From: Ilumatobacter fluminis
Lineage (GTDB): Bacteria > Actinomycetota > Acidimicrobiia > Acidimicrobiales > Ilumatobacteraceae
Direction of reading: 5' to 3'
NCBI RefSeq assembly: GCF_004364865.1
Contig: NZ_SOAU01000001.1
Coordinates: 2,760,001 to 2,824,000 of the forward strand
DNA length: 64,000 bases
Both the position numbers and the translations under genes were made by a program. Below are positions 37,624 to 46,167 of this stretch, in pieces (within the stretch, counting starts at the first letter, position 1; each line of letters opens with the position of its first letter). The notes beneath the pieces were generated by a model. The model ran no database searches. It had not been told where the DNA came from and worked only from the letters and a program-made list of their open reading frames with translations.

Positions 37624-38070
37624 TCAGAAGTCGGCTTCGAGTTCGCCGAGTTGGGCGACGCGTCGGGCGTGGCGCCCGCCTTCGAAGTCGGTGGCGAGGA
37701 ACAGGTCGACGATCTCTTCGGCCAGGCCGAGGCCGACCACGCGGGCGCCGACCGACAGCACGTTGGCGTCGTTGTGCTCTCGGGCCATACGGGCGGTGTA
37801 GAGGCAGTTGCACAGCGCGGCGCGGACGCCGCGGACCTTGTTGGCGGCGAGTTGTTCGCCCTGGCCGGATCCGCCGATCACGATGCCGAAGTCGGCGGCG
37901 CCGTCGCGCACGCTGCGTGCGGCGGCGGCGCAGAACGCCGGGTAGTCGACACTGTCGGTCGAGTCGGTGCCGTGGTCGATGATCTCGAAGCCCTGCTCGC
38001 CGAGCCGTCGCACGAGGTGCTCCTTGAGTTCGAATCCTGCGTGGTCGGCACCGAAAGCGATCGTCGTCAC
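37624..38070 (-). CDS. rpiB: Ribose-5-phosphate isomerase B, mycobacterial type
   Basis: The 148-residue LacAB/RpiB-fold enzyme interconverts ribose-5-P and ribulose-5-P. It has [14 protein letters not shown] (Asp9-His10), the [22 protein letters not shown] loop and [12 protein letters not shown]. At the catalytic-base position where E. coli RpiB has Cys, the loop reads GSGQGE, placing Glu72 as base as in M. tuberculosis RpiB (GSGNGE). It is likely cotranscribed with glyA. Confidence 0.93.
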   Translation of the reverse strand: MTTIAFGADHAGFELKEHLVRRLGEQGFEIIDHGTDSTDSVDYPAFCAAAARSVRDGAADFGIVIGGSGQGEQLAANKVRGVRAALCNCLYTARMAREHNDANVLSVGARVVGLGLAEEIVDLFLATDFEGGRHARRVAQLGELEADF

Positions 38071-38179
38071 GGGTCGCGAGTGTAGGAGGCGCCACCGGCG
38101 CGGACCGTCTGCGTTGACGAAACGTCCGTCACGCCGGCCGCAAGGCGCCGCCGATCCCGTCCGATCAGGATGTCGTCGA

Positions 38180-39007
38180 TCAGGGCGTCTCGGTGACTTC
38201 CTGGCCGGCGAGGACGCCCTGGTCGGGGCAGTTGTCGCTGAGGTAGAGGTCGGTGAGCGGGATCTCGACGTCGGTGACGAGGCTCTCGTCGGTCGCCCAC
38301 GGCCCGACCTCGTCGAGGTAGGCCGGGGCGGCCTCGTCGATCAGGAGCCACAGCGGTTCGGGGAGGTCGATCACGACTTCGGGGTCGTCGGGGCGACGGG
38401 TCGCCAGCGCCAGCACCCACGCCTCGTCGATCGCGTCGAGGTCGGCCTGCGTCGCTCCGGCGTCGACGAGGGCGGTGCGGGCCTGGGCGAGTCGTCGGGC
38501 GAAGGGGCCGTAGACGCCGTCGAGTGCGGCGTCGGCCTCGTCGGCGAGTTCGTCGGGCCACTCGAGCGAGAGATCGGCATAGGCGGACGTGGTCGTCGGC
38601 GACGCCACAACCTCGAGCGTGGCGAGGCGGAGGTCGTCGCTGCCGCCGAAGGCCGCGTTGACCGCGACCACCTGGAACGAGCCGCCGAAGCGGCTCCACG
38701 ACCGGCAGAACGCGTCATCGGCGTCGAGCCCGGGCACGCCCGTGTCGTCGACCGCGACGGAATCGGGCGGCACGGTCACGTCGGCGCCCGCCGTCGCATC
38801 GGGTTCGGCGTCGCCCGAGTCGTCGGGGTCGCCCACCGCAGGTTCGGCGACGGTCTCGTCGTCGGTGCTCGCCTCGCCGAGCGTCTCGACGGTCGTCTGC
38901 GCGGGGTCGGTGTCGACCTCGGCGAGGTCGGTGCCGTCCCCCGAACTGCACGCGGCGAGTGTCGCGACAACGACGACGAGCGGTGCGATGCGAGAACGAG
39001 CGGTCAC
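38180..39007 (-). CDS. Lipoprotein of unknown function
   Basis: The 275-residue secreted protein has signal peptide RSRIAPLVVVVATLAAC with lipobox Cys20. An acidic low-complexity linker (~25-85) follows, and a mostly helical folded domain starting near DDAFCRSWSRFGGSFQVVAVNAAFGG. A second Cys (near SDNCPDQG) could bond with the one in DAFCRSW. The C-R-x-W and Leu/Ala helices are typical of many actinobacterial lipoproteins without known roles. It is divergent from the nucleoside hydrolase across 38 bases. Confidence 0.7.
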   Translation of the reverse strand: MTARSRIAPLVVVVATLAACSSGDGTDLAEVDTDPAQTTVETLGEASTDDETVAEPAVGDPDDSGDAEPDATAGADVTVPPDSVAVDDTGVPGLDADDAFCRSWSRFGGSFQVVAVNAAFGGSDDLRLATLEVVASPTTTSAYADLSLEWPDELADEADAALDGVYGPFARRLAQARTALVDAGATQADLDAIDEAWVLALATRRPDDPEVVIDLPEPLWLLIDEAAPAYLDEVGPWATDESLVTDVEIPLTDLYLSDNCPDQGVLAGQEVTETP

Positions 39008-39045
39008 GGCGCCATGGTCGCACGTCGCGTGCGATGCTGGCCGTC

Positions 39046-39990
39046 ATGGCCCCCACCTCGTCCGCCACTCCCCCTCGGATCATCCTCGACTGCGACCCCG
39101 GACACGACGACGTCGTCGCCATCATCGTGGCGCACCGACACACGAACCTCGCCGGCATCACGACGGTACATGGCAACGCCCCGCTCGACCGGACGACGTA
39201 CAACGCGTGCGTGATGCGTGACCTGCTCGATGTCGGCTGCGGCGTGCACTCCGGCGCCGAACGGCCGCTCGTCGCCCCGCCGAAGTTCGGTGCGTTCGTG
39301 CACGGAGAGAGCGGGCTCGACGGCGCCGATCTGCCCGAGCCCCAGGCGGGCGCCGACTCGACCGACGCCGTCGGCTTCATCATCGAGACGTGCCGTTTCG
39401 AGGAGGGGCTGTGGCTCGTGCCGACCGGTCCCCTGACCAACATCGCGCTAGCACTGCGCGCCGCCCCCGACCTGGCCGATCGGATCGCCGGCATCTCGCT
39501 GATGGGCGGCGGCACGTTCGGCAACCGCACCCCGATGGCCGAGTTCAACATCTGGGCCGACCCCGAGGCGGCCGAGATCGTGTTCGGGTGTGGTGCACCG
39601 ATCACGATGGCGGGCCTCGACGTGACCCACCAGTTCGTCCTGCTCCACGAGCGAATCGATCAGGTCGCGGCGATCGGCAGCGACTTCACGACGCTGATGA
39701 GCGACCTGTTCCGCTTCTTCACCGACAACTACATCAGCCGCCACGACCACATGCCCGGCGCTGCATTGCACGATCCGTTGGCCGTGCTGGCGGTCACGCA
39801 CCCCGACCTGTTCGAGCACACCGAGCGCCACGTCACGGTCGAGACCCGCGGCGCCTACACGACCGGCATGACGGTGATCGACCGGCGCGACATCAGCGAG
39901 CGCGGCGAGCCCAACGCCCGTGTGCTCGATCGGGTCGACGCCGACGCCGCTTGGCAGATCGTGCTCGACGCTCTCGCCTCGGTCGGCTGA
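39046..39990 (+). CDS. Inosine/uridine-preferring nucleoside hydrolase
   Basis: The 314-residue enzyme cleaves the N-glycosidic bond of ribonucleosides to base and ribose. The calcium-binding N-terminal D-x-D-x3-D-D is at residues 15-22 (DCDPGHDD). It also has TTVHGNAP, the VPTGPLTNIALAL block, ISLMGGG, FNIWADPEAA, and the C-terminal His-Asp of ALHDPLAV. ATG 39046 is the first start just before PPRIILDCDPG. It likely feeds salvage of nucleosides and ribose (rpiB is nearby). Confidence 0.93.
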   Translation: MAPTSSATPPRIILDCDPGHDDVVAIIVAHRHTNLAGITTVHGNAPLDRTTYNACVMRDLLDVGCGVHSGAERPLVAPPKFGAFVHGESGLDGADLPEPQAGADSTDAVGFIIETCRFEEGLWLVPTGPLTNIALALRAAPDLADRIAGISLMGGGTFGNRTPMAEFNIWADPEAAEIVFGCGAPITMAGLDVTHQFVLLHERIDQVAAIGSDFTTLMSDLFRFFTDNYISRHDHMPGAALHDPLAVLAVTHPDLFEHTERHVTVETRGAYTTGMTVIDRRDISERGEPNARVLDRVDADAAWQIVLDALASVG

Positions 39991-39993
39991 CAG

Positions 39994-40016
39994 GACCGAG
40001 CGAGCCCGTCTCGGTC
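39994..40016. terminator. Short stem-loop between convergent genes
   Basis: GACCGAG (39994-40000) pairs with CTCGGTC (40010-40016) around nine bases, four bases after the nucleoside hydrolase stop. The remaining bases up to 40049 contain TCAGGTCG/GTTCAGGTCGGTCAGG direct repeats only. Confidence 0.4.
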
Positions 40017-40049
40017 GGGTCGGCCGGTCGATCAGGTCGTTCAGGTCGG

Positions 40050-40607
40050 TCAGGTGTCTGCGGTCGCCGTCGCGACCCACAGGTCGTCGCCGTAGCGGGT
40101 GACCAGCCCGTGGGCGTTCGTCTCGAGTGCGAAGTCGTGGTCGCCGGACAGGTAGCGCCACGCGTGCGCACCCTCGCGGACGTAGCGCTGGCGGCTGGGG
40201 ACGACGACCAGGTCGGGGAACCGCAGCCACGCCGCGGTGAGTTCGGCCGACTCCCCCACGTCGAGGCCGAGCCGTCGGATCGGGAGGGTGTTGGTCGCCG
40301 GTGTCCACCCGAGGTCCGCATCGACGCAGCCGGCCAGGTCAGGACGGGCGACGCCATCGACCGACCACGCGCCGTCGTCGACGCGCATGACGACCGTGAT
40401 GCTGCGATGCCCGACGATCTCGACGTCGACCGAGCGTGTGCGCCACTGCGGGTCGGTGGTCACCGAGAAGCGAATGTGTGCGGGTCGCCCCTCGAACGGC
40501 AACACGGTCGTCCCCGCCAACGTCGCACCGGCCCCGCCGACGTCGAGCGAGCAGTGTTCCGCACTCCCGAGTTCGTCCGACGTCCACAGCACTGTCCCAC
40601 CGGCCAT
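40050..40607 (-). CDS. Putative glycolipid-binding domain protein
   Basis: The 185-residue protein matches the beta-rich glycolipid-binding-type family (Pfam Glycolipid_bind). It starts VLWTSDELGSAEHCSL, has the SVDVEIVGHRSITVVMRVDDGAWSVDG block, the D-L-A-G-C-V-D-x-D-L-G-x-T-P-A-T-N segment, and ALETNAHGLVTRYGD at the end. The biochemical role is unproved. It lacks a signal peptide, so it is cytosolic. It lies 32 bases downstream of a small membrane protein gene. Confidence 0.8.
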   Translation of the reverse strand: MAGGTVLWTSDELGSAEHCSLDVGGAGATLAGTTVLPFEGRPAHIRFSVTTDPQWRTRSVDVEIVGHRSITVVMRVDDGAWSVDGVARPDLAGCVDADLGWTPATNTLPIRRLGLDVGESAELTAAWLRFPDLVVVPSRQRYVREGAHAWRYLSGDHDFALETNAHGLVTRYGDDLWVATATADT

Positions 40608-40639
40608 GCGTGCACGCTACGGCAGCGACGGGTTCCTCG

Positions 40640-40975
40640 TCAGGACGTGTGCGTTCGGTCCCACAGCAGGCCGACACCGACCATGACGACCACGGCGATG
40701 GCGAACCACACGGCGCGTGGCCACGCGACGACGAGTGGTCCAACCGCCACGATCGCAGCCAATCCGGCGAACCACAGCAGTGCGTGGAGCGTGCCGCGCC
40801 CGGTCGCCGGCGACACCGAGTCGACCCCGTCATGCGTCCGGCGACGGCTCCTCCACGCCCACCAGCCGCCGACCTCACCGGCACCGAGCGCCGCCCCGTG
40901 AGCAGCAGGCGGATCGTCGTCGCCGAGCGTGACGCGAGCGTCGTTGCCTCGACGCCCGGTCCGCCTCTCGTCCAT
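40640..40975 (-). CDS. Small membrane protein with two C-terminal helices
   Basis: From ATG 40975 a 111-residue protein has ~60 polar residues with an RRTGRRGNDARV opening, then two adjacent hydrophobic helices (LHALLWFAGLAAIVAVGPLVVAW and AVWFAIAVVVMVGVGLLW). I recognise no family. The start is uncertain; a longer frame upstream lacks coding character. It is probably cotranscribed with the glycolipid-binding-type gene. Confidence 0.5.
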   Translation of the reverse strand: MDERRTGRRGNDARVTLGDDDPPAAHGAALGAGEVGGWWAWRSRRRTHDGVDSVSPATGRGTLHALLWFAGLAAIVAVGPLVVAWPRAVWFAIAVVVMVGVGLLWDRTHTS

Positions 40976-41244
40976 GTCGACGACAATGACACCAACGGCA
41001 CCCCGACACAAGTTGCTCACGACTGCTCGGCTCGTCGTGATCAGGTCTCGGTGCGGCGTCTCGACCTCGCCGGGAACTCGTCGCTCGTTCGCGCGCCCTC
41101 CGACGGCACGGGGAACAACCCGCTGGCCACGACCGTCGCCGGCAACGCCGCGTGACGCAATCACCGTGGTCATCGACCGTGCCTGGGAGGATGGTGCCGT
41201 CGTGTCGCCCAGGACTCGGCTTCGACGGCATCGAGGAGGGCTGC

Positions 41245-41778
41245 ATGCCGACCACATTCGAACCCGCTGACGCCGGCCGCGATCGGGCGGTGCTGACCGA
41301 GCTCAACGTCGCCTACCTCGACTGGCTCGACGCCAGCATCCAGCAGACCTTCGGCCTCGATCTGCCGGCGCTGCTGAATCAACCGATCGTCGAGTACGTC
41401 GAAGCCACGCTCGGTGCACTGTGCGCGGCGGAGCCACCAGAGGGTGTCTTCTACCTCGTACGACGCGACGGGGCGGCCGTCGGCATGGGCGGCGTGCGCC
41501 GGACGACCGACGAGGCAGCGGAGATGAAGCGGGTCTTCGTGCGCCCGAGTCAACGAGGCACCGGGCTCGGCGCGGACATCGTGCGACGTCTGGTCTCCGA
41601 TGCGAGGTCGTTCGGGTACACGAGCATGCGACTCGACTCCGGCCCGTTCATGACCGCTGCGCATCGGCTCTACGAGGCCGAGGGCTTCCGCGATCGGCCG
41701 ATCTACGCCGGTGCCGAAGTACCGAGCGAGCTCCACCACGACTGGCGTTTCATGGAACTCGACCTGCGGTCACCATGA
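41245..41778 (+). CDS. GNAT-family N-acetyltransferase
   Basis: The 177-residue acetyl-CoA-dependent transferase has the pyrophosphate-binding motif A: KRVFVRPSQRGTGLGADIVRRLVSDAR. It is followed by motif B (GYTSMRLDSGPFMTAAHRLYEAEGF) with the family Y-E-x-x-G-F. ATG 41245 has a GAGGAGGG ribosome site nine bases before it. The acceptor is unknown. The 269 bases upstream (40976-41244) hold no recognisable gene. Confidence 0.88.
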   Translation: MPTTFEPADAGRDRAVLTELNVAYLDWLDASIQQTFGLDLPALLNQPIVEYVEATLGALCAAEPPEGVFYLVRRDGAAVGMGGVRRTTDEAAEMKRVFVRPSQRGTGLGADIVRRLVSDARSFGYTSMRLDSGPFMTAAHRLYEAEGFRDRPIYAGAEVPSELHHDWRFMELDLRSP

Positions 41779-41921
41779 TCGACGTCCGCACGGCCCTGGG
41801 TCTGCGGCAGGTCCGCGAGCGGCTGGTCACACCCGTCGCCGATCCTGGCGCTCGGCCGGTGTTGCCGAGGTGTGGGTGGGCACGGTTCGGAGGGTGACTC
41901 GATCCGTTAGCGTCGCTCGGC

Positions 41922-44012
41922 GTGGTCGACTCGTTTCCTCGTCAGTACGCACGCACCCAACGACTCACGCTCGGTGAGCCGCGCGACCTGAGTGTCACGC
42001 CCGACGGGCAGCGGGTCGTGTTCGCCCGCTCGCGTGGCGGCGCCGATCCGGTGAACTGCCTCTGGGTGGCCGACGTGGAGACCGGCGAGGAACGCCTGGT
42101 CGCCGACCCGGTCACCCTGATGGCCGCCATCGCCGCCGACGACGCCGACCTCCCACCCGAGGAACGGGCGCGCCGCGAGCGGTTGCGCGAAGGCGCCGGT
42201 GGCATCACCGGATACGAACTCGATCGAGCCGCCGAGCGGGCCGTGTTCGTGCTCGCCGGCAACCTGTTCACCGCCGAACTCGACGGCGAGTGCCGTCGCC
42301 TCGACGTGCCCGGCCCGGTGTTCGACCCGCACGTGTCCCCCGACGGGACGCGGATCGCGTACGTCCGTGGACGGGAGCTGTGGGTCACCGACCTGCACGG
42401 CGACGCACACCTCGTCGCCGGTCCGGCCGACGGCGCTGCCGACACCGTGTCGTGGGGCAGCGCCGACTTCGTCGCCGCGGAGGAGATGAACCGCTATCGG
42501 GGGTTCTGGTGGAGCCCCGACGGCTCGGCGATCGCGGCCTGCCGCGTCGACGACGCACCGGTGCAGGTGTGGCACATCTCGAACCCGGCCGACCCGGGCT
42601 CGACACCCCGGCCGGTTCGCTATCCCGCGGCAGGCACACCGAACCCGGAGGTCACCCTGCACGTGTGCGTGCTGGGGTCGGGCGATCGTGTCGCCGTCGA
42701 CTGGGACCGCCAGGCGTTCGAGTACCTCGCCAAGGTCGCCTGGAACGGCCACGGCCTCGCCCTCACCGTGCTCTCGCGCGATCAGCGCGACCTGCAGGTA
42801 CTCACTGCCGACCCGTCGACCGGCGCCACCACGACGGTGTTCACCGACCACGACGACGCCTGGGTCGAACTGGTGCCCGGCACCGGCGCGCTGATCGCTC
42901 CCGACACGCCGGTGATGTGCACGGAGGCCGACGGCGCCCGCCGTCTGTCGCTCGGCGACGACCTGGTCTCGCCGGCCGACGTCCAGATCCGCTCGGTCGT
43001 GCAGGCCGACGCCGACCGAGTCGTGGTGACCGGCAATCCGCTCGACGACGCCAGCCAGCTGCACGTCTACCGCTGGACCCGCGCCGACGGCTTCGAGGCG
43101 CTCACCGACGGGCTCGCCGTGAACCAGGCGGCGGTCGGCGGCGACACCATCCTGTTCCGGACGGCGACCGTCGACGAGCCCGGCGCCCGGTGGCGTCTCC
43201 CGAACGGTCACACGCTCACCTCCCACGCCGAGCGTCCGCTGGTGCGACCGAACGTCCGCGTCGCCGCCCACACGGCCGACGTGCCGACCACCGCCGTCCT
43301 GCTCCCCCACGACCACGACGGCTCGCCACTCCCGGTCCTCCTCGACCCGTACGGCGGACCGCACGCACAGCGTGTCCTGCGCTCGCACAACGCGTTCTGC
43401 GCGTCGCAGTGGTTCGCCGATCAGGGCTTCGCCGTCGTCGTCGCCGACGGGCGCGGCACACCGGGCCGCGGCTCCGCCTACGAGCGGTCGGTGTTCCTCG
43501 ACCTCGCCACCGGCGTCCTCGACGACCAGGTCACCGCACTCCACGCGGCCGCGGAGCAGCACCCCGAACTCGACCTCACGCGAGTGGCGATGCGCGGTTG
43601 GAGCTTCGGCGGATACCTGTCGGCGCTCGCCGTCATGAAGCGGCCCGACGTGTTCCACGCCGGGATCGCCGGCGCACCGGTCACCGAGTGGCGCCTCTAC
43701 GACACCTGCTACACCGAGCGCTACCTCGGCGACCCGAACGAGCGGCCCGAGGTGTACGACGCCAACTCGCTGCTGCCCCTGGCACCCGAACTGACGAGGC
43801 CGCTACTGCTGATCCACGGCCTCGCCGACGACAACGTGGTGGCGGCGCACACCCTGCAGCTCAGCGCAGCGCTGCTCGCCGCCGGCAAGCCACACGAAGT
43901 CCTGCCGCTCGTCGGGGTCACCCACATGACGCCGCAGGAGATCGTGGCCGAGAACCTGCTGCTCCACCAGCTCGACTTCCTGCGGCGCAGCCTCGGCATC
44001 ACCAGCGGGTGA
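41922..44012 (+). CDS. S9 family serine peptidase, dipeptidyl-peptidase IV-like
   Basis: The 696-residue protein has an N-terminal beta-propeller (~1-430) and a C-terminal alpha/beta-hydrolase. The triad is Ser561 (GWSFGGY), Asp636 (HGLADDNV) and His668 (VTHMTP). A paired-Glu AAEEMNRYRGFWWSPDG in the propeller is the N-terminus-binding Glu-Glu motif of bacterial DPP-IV enzymes, so removal of Xaa-Pro dipeptides is likely. It has no signal peptide, so it is probably cytosolic. The GTG/ATG choice at 41922 follows the VDSFPRQYARTQRL opening. Confidence 0.92.
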   Translation: MVDSFPRQYARTQRLTLGEPRDLSVTPDGQRVVFARSRGGADPVNCLWVADVETGEERLVADPVTLMAAIAADDADLPPEERARRERLREGAGGITGYELDRAAERAVFVLAGNLFTAELDGECRRLDVPGPVFDPHVSPDGTRIAYVRGRELWVTDLHGDAHLVAGPADGAADTVSWGSADFVAAEEMNRYRGFWWSPDGSAIAACRVDDAPVQVWHISNPADPGSTPRPVRYPAAGTPNPEVTLHVCVLGSGDRVAVDWDRQAFEYLAKVAWNGHGLALTVLSRDQRDLQVLTADPSTGATTTVFTDHDDAWVELVPGTGALIAPDTPVMCTEADGARRLSLGDDLVSPADVQIRSVVQADADRVVVTGNPLDDASQLHVYRWTRADGFEALTDGLAVNQAAVGGDTILFRTATVDEPGARWRLPNGHTLTSHAERPLVRPNVRVAAHTADVPTTAVLLPHDHDGSPLPVLLDPYGGPHAQRVLRSHNAFCASQWFADQGFAVVVADGRGTPGRGSAYERSVFLDLATGVLDDQVTALHAAAEQHPELDLTRVAMRGWSFGGYLSALAVMKRPDVFHAGIAGAPVTEWRLYDTCYTERYLGDPNERPEVYDANSLLPLAPELTRPLLLIHGLADDNVVAAHTLQLSAALLAAGKPHEVLPLVGVTHMTPQEIVAENLLLHQLDFLRRSLGITSG

Positions 44013-44048
44013 CGGCCGCGACGGCCCGGTCTACTAGGTTCGTCGGCG

Positions 44049-44444
44049 GTGAACGATCGACTGACGGAGCTGTACAAGGGCGTGGCCGTCCACGCCACTG
44101 CCAACTACGAGCACACCGCCGCGCTCGAGTTGCTCGCGCTCGTGATGGCGGCCGACCACAACCTCGACGAGGCCGAGATCGAGGCCATCAAGGACATCAC
44201 CGACGACTGGCGAGACGGTGACTTCACCTTCGACAAGTACCTCGGACCGGCCGTCGAGCGAGCCCAGCAGGCGATCGCCGACGGCGAAGTGGTCGAGCTG
44301 ATCGACGACATCGATCGCCGCATCAGCAGCCGTGTGCTGCGGCGGGCCCTGTTCTCGGCTGCCCGTGAGGTGGCCGGCATCGACGACGACGTCAGCCCCG
44401 AAGAGGGCACGATCCTCGCCGAAGTCGCCGTTCGCTTCGGCTGA
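44049..44444 (+). CDS. TerB-like helical protein
   Basis: The 131-residue protein reads ALELLALVMAADHNLDEAEIEAIKDI, a Leu/Ala/Asp helical repeat typical of TerB/DjlA-like domains. It ends FSAAREVAGIDDDVSPEEGTILAEVA, the second TerB-type helix pair with metal-binding acidic residues. TerB proteins are linked to envelope or phage stress and tellurite resistance. The GTG start at 44049 is 36 bases past the peptidase gene, suggesting cotranscription. The family call rests on the helix pattern, so certainty is moderate. Confidence 0.6.
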   Translation: MNDRLTELYKGVAVHATANYEHTAALELLALVMAADHNLDEAEIEAIKDITDDWRDGDFTFDKYLGPAVERAQQAIADGEVVELIDDIDRRISSRVLRRALFSAAREVAGIDDDVSPEEGTILAEVAVRFG

Positions 44445-44462
44445 GCGTCGCCCGACCGGGCG

Positions 44463-44762
44463 TCACGACTCCCGCATCAGCGACGACCCGAACGACCGCA
44501 ACCGGTCGACCGACTCCGGCTCGAGCGGCTCCCGCCGCGCCGCCAGCGCCGCCTTGATCGTGCGGAACGTCTCGGCCTCGTAGCCACACGGGCCGCACTC
44601 GTCGACGTGGACGGTCAGCGCCTCGACCACCACCGGATCGTCGATCTCGTCGTCGAGGAACTGCTGGAGGAGCCGCGCCACCTCGGGGCAAGCGAGCTGC
44701 TCCCCCGGTTGGATCGAGGGCCAGCGACCGCCGGTCATCCGACGGACGTACATACGGATCAT
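44463..44762 (-). CDS. Zinc-binding anti-sigma factor, RsrA-like
   Basis: The 99-residue ZAS protein has the H-x3-C-x2-C core His52-Cys56-Cys59 (HVDECGPC) and an upstream Cys25 (LACPEVARLL). The four ligand positions of redox-sensing RsrA-type proteins are all present. Such factors hold an ECF sigma factor until thiol oxidation releases zinc. Its ATG overlaps the sigma gene stop by four bases. The N-terminal 20 residues are an unusual basic extension. Confidence 0.85.
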   Translation of the reverse strand: MIRMYVRRMTGGRWPSIQPGEQLACPEVARLLQQFLDDEIDDPVVVEALTVHVDECGPCGYEAETFRTIKAALAARREPLEPESVDRLRSFGSSLMRES

Positions 44763-45319
44763 GACGACCTCCCGGTGTCACCGAACGCAGGCGCCGCACC
44801 GGCGTCGCGGAGTTGATCGCGGAGCTTCTTGCGCGCCCGGTGCAGGCGCGACATGACGGTGCCGATCGGCACGTCGAGCACTTCGGCGGCCTCGGCATAG
44901 GCGAGGCCGTCGATGTCGACCAGTTCGACCACCTGGGCGAACGGTTCGGTCAGCGTTGCCAACGCGTCCTCGAGCGCAGCGTCGAGTTCGAAGTCGATGA
45001 ACCGGTCGGGACGCAGTGCGTCGGCATCCTCCGGCTCGGCGACGACGCGTTCGAGCTGGGTGTCGGGGTCGCGCAGCAGCTCGGGACGTCGACGACGGTT
45101 GCGGTTGATGTTGGTGTTCCGCAGGATCGTGAGGAGCCAGGCACGCGGAAACCGGCCGTCGAAACGGTCGATCGCCTTGTACGCCCTGACCAGGGTGTCC
45201 TGCACGAGGTCCTCGGCGTCGGCCCGGTTTCGGGTCAGCGACCGGGCGACGCGCAGCATCACCTCGATCTCGGGCAGCACGTACTGCTCGAACTTGGCGT
45301 CGGCCGACAACTCGTCCAT
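44759..45319 (-). CDS. ECF sigma factor, SigR-like
   Basis: From ATG 45319 the 186-residue protein has region 2 (FEQYVLPEIEVMLRVARSLTRNRADAEDLVQDTLVRAYKAIDRFDG ... FPRAWLLTILRNTNINRNRRR) and region 4 (FAQVVELVDIDGLAYAEAAEVLDVPIGTVMSRLHRARKKLRDQL). These match the SigR/SigH stress group partnered with RsrA. A GTG at 45397 would add 26 residues (to 212) without a better ribosome site. It is paired with the zinc anti-sigma factor through an ATGA overlap. Confidence 0.92.
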   Translation of the reverse strand: MDELSADAKFEQYVLPEIEVMLRVARSLTRNRADAEDLVQDTLVRAYKAIDRFDGRFPRAWLLTILRNTNINRNRRRRPELLRDPDTQLERVVAEPEDADALRPDRFIDFELDAALEDALATLTEPFAQVVELVDIDGLAYAEAAEVLDVPIGTVMSRLHRARKKLRDQLRDAGAAPAFGDTGRSS

Positions 45320-45440
45320 CAGCGCGCCACGCCGCCCCTCGTCGATCGAAGGCGACACGTCGATGTGGTCCGTCGGCGCATGGAGCAAGCTTGGCACGTG
45401 TCGGGAACCCGCCGGGAACGCCGTCGCTTCCCGTCGACGG

Positions 45441-45788
45441 TCAACGGAGCGCGATGGCGAACGCCACGATCAGAGCGAGGCCGCTGAAGCAGACGGTGGC
45501 CAGACCGACCACCCTCGCCGCGAGCGGATGGACCGGGCTCTCGCCGGAGCGCAGCGGCCCGTGCAGATCGTCGTAGTGCATCCCGGTCCAGATCAACAGC
45601 ACGGCCCCGAGCACGACCTGGAGGATGCCGATCGCCGCGACGGCGACGTGGAGTTCTTGGGCGCTGTAGCGGGCGAGCAGGACGCCCGCGACCATCGACG
45701 CGATCGCGGTCCGTTCCCACGCCAGCGCCGTGCGCTCCTGTTGCAACCCGGCGTCGAACACCTGGCTGGGGCGGTCCTGTCGAGCCAT
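45441..45788 (-). CDS. DUF202 family membrane protein
   Basis: The 115-residue protein starts with RPSQVFDAGLQQERTALAWERTAIASM, the DUF202/YidH R-T-x-L-A-W-x-R-T signature. It has three hydrophobic helices (ASMVAGVLLARY, VAVAAIGILQVVLGAVLLIW, VVGLATVCFSGLALIVAFAIA). The role is unknown; family members are inner-membrane proteins. It is the second of two adjacent DUF202 genes, with a 13-base gap. Confidence 0.85.
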   Translation of the reverse strand: MARQDRPSQVFDAGLQQERTALAWERTAIASMVAGVLLARYSAQELHVAVAAIGILQVVLGAVLLIWTGMHYDDLHGPLRSGESPVHPLAARVVGLATVCFSGLALIVAFAIALR

Positions 45789-45801
45789 GACGTCGCGACG
45801 A

Positions 45802-46167
45802 TCAGAGGGTGTCGATCACGAAGAAGACGGCGGCCGCGACGGCGACGAGCGCCACACCGACGGCCATCGTGGCGGGCAACTTCGAGGGCGGCAGCGGCTC
45901 GTCGAGGCGCATCGCCCGTTCGTTGAGCGCCCACCGCCGGTAGGCCGTCGCTGCGGTGGCGAAGCTGAGTGCCAGCAGGCCGATCCCCAGGAATTCTTCG
46001 CCCGGGAAGTCGTCGAGGATGGTGACCGCACCCAGACCGCCGGCGGCCAGGGCGAGTGACGTCCGGATCCATGCGAGGAACGTCCGCTCGTTGGCGAGCG
46101 TGAAGCGGTAGTCGGGGTCGCTCCCGACTTGACGGGGATCGCCGGGGAACCACCGTTGCTTGTTCAA
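45802..46167 (-). CDS. DUF202 (YidH) family membrane protein
   Basis: The 121-residue protein begins at a TTG (46167) that overlaps the hisC stop by four bases (TTGA). It shows FTLANERTFLAWIRTSLALAAGGLGAVT, the DUF202 motif, and three helices. It pairs with the neighbouring DUF202 protein, possibly as a heteromer. The TTG start is set by the need to begin before the conserved YRFTLANERTFLAW block. Confidence 0.8.
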   Translation of the reverse strand: MNKQRWFPGDPRQVGSDPDYRFTLANERTFLAWIRTSLALAAGGLGAVTILDDFPGEEFLGIGLLALSFATAATAYRRWALNERAMRLDEPLPPSKLPATMAVGVALVAVAAAVFFVIDTL

